From: Burkholderia sp. Nafp2/4-1b
Lineage (GTDB): Bacteria; Pseudomonadota; Gammaproteobacteria; Burkholderiales; Burkholderiaceae
Length of the DNA stretch: 64,000 nucleotides
NCBI RefSeq assembly: GCF_003635165.1
Contig: NZ_ML058602.1
Location: 173,530 to 237,529 of the forward strand
Direction: 5' to 3'
Of the stretch, positions 60,992-64,000 are shown piece after piece. A program made the translations under genes and the position numbers. Each line of letters begins with the position of its first letter. The first letter of the stretch is position 1. Below the pieces are notes generated by a model, which saw nothing but the letters and a program-made list of their open reading frames with translations, did no database searches and was not told the origin of the DNA.

Positions 60992-63568
60992 ATGAGCGCT
61001 CACGCCGCCCCCTCGCCCGAAGCGCTGTCGCGGCGCGCCGAATTCAAGGCCGCCAAGGTCGACATCCTCGAGCGCTTTCGCACCGCGACGAACGTCGCGT
61101 CGCTGATGCACGCGCTGTCGAAACTCACCGACGAAGCGCTCAAGCGCGTGTGGGACGACTGCGGGCTACCGGCGACGCTCGCGCTGGTCGCCGTCGGCGG
61201 CTACGGGCGCGGCGAGCTCGCGCCCTACTCCGACGTCGACATCCTCGTGCTGCTGCCCGACGCGCACGACCCGGCGCTCGACGCGCGGATCGAGCGCTTC
61301 ATCGGCATGGCCTGGGATCTCGGCCTCGAGATCGGCAGCAGCGTGCGCACGGTCGCGCAGTGCATCGAGGAAGCGTCGCACGACGTCACGGTGCAGACCT
61401 CGCTGCTCGAGGCGCGCCGCATCGTCGGCAGCACCGCGCTGTTCGAGCGCTTCACGGTGCGCTATCACGAGGCGCTCGACGCCCGCGCGTTCTTCACCGC
61501 GAAGGTGCTCGAGATGCGCCAGCGCCACGCGAAGTTCCAGGACTCGCCGTACAGCCTCGAGCCGAACGTGAAGGAAAGCCCCGGCGGGCTGCGCGACCTG
61601 CAGACGATCCTGTGGATCGCGCGCGCGGCCGGCTTCGGCAGCAGCTGGCGCGAGCTCGACACGCGCGGCCTCATTACCGAGCGCGAAGCGCGCGAGCTGC
61701 GCCGCAACGAAGGATTCCTGAAGACGCTGCGCGCACGGCTGCACGTGCTTGCCGGCCGCCGCCAGGACGTGCTCGTGTTCGACCTGCAGACGCAGGCGGC
61801 CGAGAGCTTCGGCCACCGGCCGACGCAGGCCAAGCGCGCGAGCGAGCAGCTGATGCGCCGCTACTACTGGGCCGCGAAAGCGGTCACGCAGCTCGCGACG
61901 ATCCTGATCCAGAACATCGAGGCGCAGCTGTTCCCCGCGACGAGCGGCATCACGCGCGTGCTGTCGCCCGATCGCTTCGTCGAGAAGCAGGGCATGCTCG
62001 AGATCGTCGACGACGGCGTGTTCGAGCGCCATCCCGACGCGATCCTCGAAGCGTTCCTGCTGTATGAGGTCACCCGCGGCGTGAAGGGGCTGTCCGCCCG
62101 CACGCTGCGCGCGCTGTACAACTCGCGCGAGATCATGAACACCACGTGGCGGCGCGATCCGCAGAACCGCCGCACGTTCATGCAGATCCTGCAGCAGCCC
62201 GAAGGCATCACGCATGCGTTCCGGCTGATGAACCAGACGAGCGTGCTCGGCCGCTATCTGCTGAATTTCCGCCGCATCGTCGGCCAGATGCAGCACGACC
62301 TGTATCACGTGTACACGGTCGACCAGCACATCCTGATGGTGTTGCGCAACATCCGCCGCTTCGCGGTGGCCGAGCATGCGCACGAGTATCCGTTCTGCAG
62401 CCAGCTGATCGGCAATTTCGAGCGCCCGTGGGTGCTGTATGTCGCGGCGCTGTTCCACGACATCGCGAAGGGCCGCGGCGGCGATCACTCGACGCTCGGG
62501 ATGGTCGATGCGCGGCGCTTCTGCCGCGAGCACGGGATCGCCGCCGACGACGCGGCACTGATCGTGTGGCTCGTCCAGCATCACCTGACGATGAGCCAGG
62601 TCGCGCAGAAGCAGGATACGAGCGACCCGGAAGTCATCAAGCGGTTCGCGGAAGTGGTCGGCAACGAACGGTATCTGACCGCGCTCTACCTGCTGACCGT
62701 CGCCGATATCCGCGGCACGAGCCCGAAGGTGTGGAACACGTGGAAGGGCAAGCTGCTCGAGGACCTCTACCGCATCACGCTCGCGGTGCTCGGCGGCGCC
62801 AACCCCGACGCGCACTCCGAACTGAAGTCGCGTCAGGAGCAGGCGCTTGCGCTGCTGCGCCTGGAAACCGTGCCCGAGGACGCCCACCGCGCATTGTGGG
62901 ATCAGCTCGACGTCGGCTTCTTCCTGCGTCACGATGCGGCCGACATCGCATGGCAGACGCGCGTGCTGTACCGGCACGTGAACGCCGAGACGGCAATCGT
63001 GCGCGCGCGGCCGTCGCCGATCGGCGACGCGCTGCAGGTGCTGGTGTACGTGAAGGACCGCCCCGACCTGTTCGCGGGCATCTGCGCGTATTTCGACCGC
63101 AACGGGCTGTCGGTGCTCGATGCGCGCGTGAGCACGACGCGGCACGGCTATGCGCTCGACAACTTCATCGTCACGCAGACCGAAAGCGACGTGCGCTATC
63201 GCGACATCGCGAATCTCGTCGAACAACAACTCGCGACGCGCCTGGCCGAGGCCGCGTCGCTGCCGGAGCCGTCCAAGGGCCGCCTGTCGCGGCTGTCCCG
63301 GACGTTTCCGATCACGCCGCGCGTCGACCTCCGGGCCGACGAGCGCGGCCAGTATTACATCCTGTCCGTGTCCGCCAACGACCGGCCGGGCCTTCTCTAT
63401 TCGATCGCGCGCGTGCTGGCCGAGCATCGGATCGGCGTCCACGCGGCGCGGATCAATACGCTCGGCGAACGCGTCGAGGACATCTTCCTGCTTGCGGGTG
63501 CCGGCCTGTCCGACAACCGCCTGCAGATCCAGCTCGAAACCGAATTGCTGCGCGCGATCGCAGTCTGA
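60992..63568 (+). CDS. glnD: [Protein-PII] uridylyltransferase/UMP-removing enzyme
   Basis: 858 residues. The nucleotidyltransferase motif is [20 protein letters not shown] (residues about 68-90). The HD hydrolase site is [15 protein letters not shown] (about 485-499), and two ACT domains lie at about 670-745 and 780-855. It uridylylates and deuridylylates PII in response to glutamine, controlling nitrogen assimilation. The domain order and length match the family. Confidence 0.98.
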   Translation: MSAHAAPSPEALSRRAEFKAAKVDILERFRTATNVASLMHALSKLTDEALKRVWDDCGLPATLALVAVGGYGRGELAPYSDVDILVLLPDAHDPALDARIERFIGMAWDLGLEIGSSVRTVAQCIEEASHDVTVQTSLLEARRIVGSTALFERFTVRYHEALDARAFFTAKVLEMRQRHAKFQDSPYSLEPNVKESPGGLRDLQTILWIARAAGFGSSWRELDTRGLITEREARELRRNEGFLKTLRARLHVLAGRRQDVLVFDLQTQAAESFGHRPTQAKRASEQLMRRYYWAAKAVTQLATILIQNIEAQLFPATSGITRVLSPDRFVEKQGMLEIVDDGVFERHPDAILEAFLLYEVTRGVKGLSARTLRALYNSREIMNTTWRRDPQNRRTFMQILQQPEGITHAFRLMNQTSVLGRYLLNFRRIVGQMQHDLYHVYTVDQHILMVLRNIRRFAVAEHAHEYPFCSQLIGNFERPWVLYVAALFHDIAKGRGGDHSTLGMVDARRFCREHGIAADDAALIVWLVQHHLTMSQVAQKQDTSDPEVIKRFAEVVGNERYLTALYLLTVADIRGTSPKVWNTWKGKLLEDLYRITLAVLGGANPDAHSELKSRQEQALALLRLETVPEDAHRALWDQLDVGFFLRHDAADIAWQTRVLYRHVNAETAIVRARPSPIGDALQVLVYVKDRPDLFAGICAYFDRNGLSVLDARVSTTRHGYALDNFIVTQTESDVRYRDIANLVEQQLATRLAEAASLPEPSKGRLSRLSRTFPITPRVDLRADERGQYYILSVSANDRPGLLYSIARVLAEHRIGVHAARINTLGERVEDIFLLAGAGLSDNRLQIQLETELLRAIAV

Positions 63569-63584
63569 ATGAATCCCAGCGTTT

Positions 63585-64000
63585 ATGCGCACCAAATTAA
63601 CCGTCAAGAATCCGAAGCCGGCGTCGCCGACCCGCGCCCCTGTCCGCTCCGGCAGCCTCGTCGCCCGCAAGGCGGTGCGCCCCGCCCCGCTTCCCGCAGG
63701 GGACAAGCCGGCCCGCCCGAAGAAGGCGCCCGCGGCGGCCGCCGGCGAGCGTTCGTTCAAGCCGCGCGGTGCCGCCGGCGCCGAGCGTCCGGGCGCGGAC
63801 CGTGCACCGGCCAAGCGCGCACCGCGTGACGGGAGCGCCGAACGCGGCCCGCGCGCGCCGTATCGCGACAACGCGGGCGGCGAAGGCGCGAAGCGCAGCT
63901 TCGGCGAGCGTCGTACGTCGTCGGATCGTCCGCCGCGGCGCGATGACGATGCGCGCCCGCGTCGCGCAGGCGGTGACGATAACAAGCGCCCGTCCTATCG
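63585..64000 (+). CDS. Basic, disordered N-terminus of a truncated gene (probable RNA-modifying enzyme)
   Basis: 138 codons from the ATG at 63585, 16 bases after glnD, cut off by the window edge. The visible part is strongly basic (Arg, Lys, Pro, Ala, Gly with interspersed Asp), with no hydrophobic or catalytic motif. Long basic extensions of this kind precede the catalytic domains of some beta-proteobacterial pseudouridine synthases and SpoU-type RNA methyltransferases, so an RNA-modifying enzyme is likely. The catalytic domain needed to decide is outside the window. Confidence 0.6.
   Translation, partial: MRTKLTVKNPKPASPTRAPVRSGSLVARKAVRPAPLPAGDKPARPKKAPAAAAGERSFKPRGAAGAERPGADRAPAKRAPRDGSAERGPRAPYRDNAGGEGAKRSFGERRTSSDRPPRRDDDARPRRAGGDDNKRPSY

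Noticed and set aside
61166..63985. A 939-codon minus-strand open frame opposite glnD
   Set aside because: Composition is that of an antisense shadow; glnD has every domain motif.

Overview
The window looks like part of chromosome 1 of a Burkholderia, most likely of the B. cepacia complex. The basis is very high G+C with strong third-position G/C bias, the rpsB-tsf-pyrH-frr-uppS-cdsA-dxr-rseP-bamA-skp-lpxD-fabZ-lpxA-lpxB-rnhB order typical of beta-proteobacteria, and a urate hydroxylase of the PuuD type. I see no prophage, insertion sequence, CRISPR array, tRNA or rRNA gene. Most of the window is core chromosome, with two catabolic or accessory blocks in the first half.

Layout. 1-5.5 kb: 5' part of a class A penicillin-binding protein, a PspA/TPR pair, mscL, a small conserved protein, a beta-hydroxyacid dehydrogenase and a dodecin. 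5.7-17.7 kb: a purine-catabolism island. A LysR regulator, an 8-oxoguanine deaminase-like amidohydrolase, uraH and puuD form one side. A leftward gene set (NCS1 permease, Asp/Glu (allantoin) racemase, puuE, uraD, alc, allA) under a GntR/FCD regulator forms the other. Together they cover urate to 5-hydroxyisourate, OHCU, allantoin, allantoate, ureidoglycolate and glyoxylate plus urea. 17.9-20 kb: ldcA, tadA and a DUF1992 protein.

20.6-27.9 kb: an eight-gene rightward cluster with several ATGA overlaps. It holds a HutC-type GntR regulator, an AprA/fumarate-reductase-like flavoprotein, a two-cluster ferredoxin, a TauA/SsuA-like binding protein with what looks like a NosL-like C-terminal domain, an ABC permease, an ABC ATPase, a HEAT-repeat protein and a DUF971 protein. 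I do not recognise it as a characterised pathway. It is the best candidate here for an undescribed system, probably uptake and redox conversion of a small organic (perhaps organosulfur) anion.

28-45 kb: guaB, a small membrane protein and guaA; a DUF2182/DUF899 pair; a two-HTH regulator with a beta-propeller protein; an EamA transporter; rnfH-ratA; smpB; an SPFH/NfeD pair; and divergent ppsA and its regulatory kinase/phosphorylase. 44-60 kb: the long leftward envelope/translation operon from rpsB to a TrmH-family methyltransferase. 60-64 kb: map, glnD and the start of a gene encoding a basic, disordered N-terminus, cut off by the window edge.

Start codons were chosen from ribosome-binding sites, overlaps with neighbours and family length. 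Promoters, operators and terminators were read by eye and none was scored. Functions rest on recognised motifs and gene order, not on a database search.
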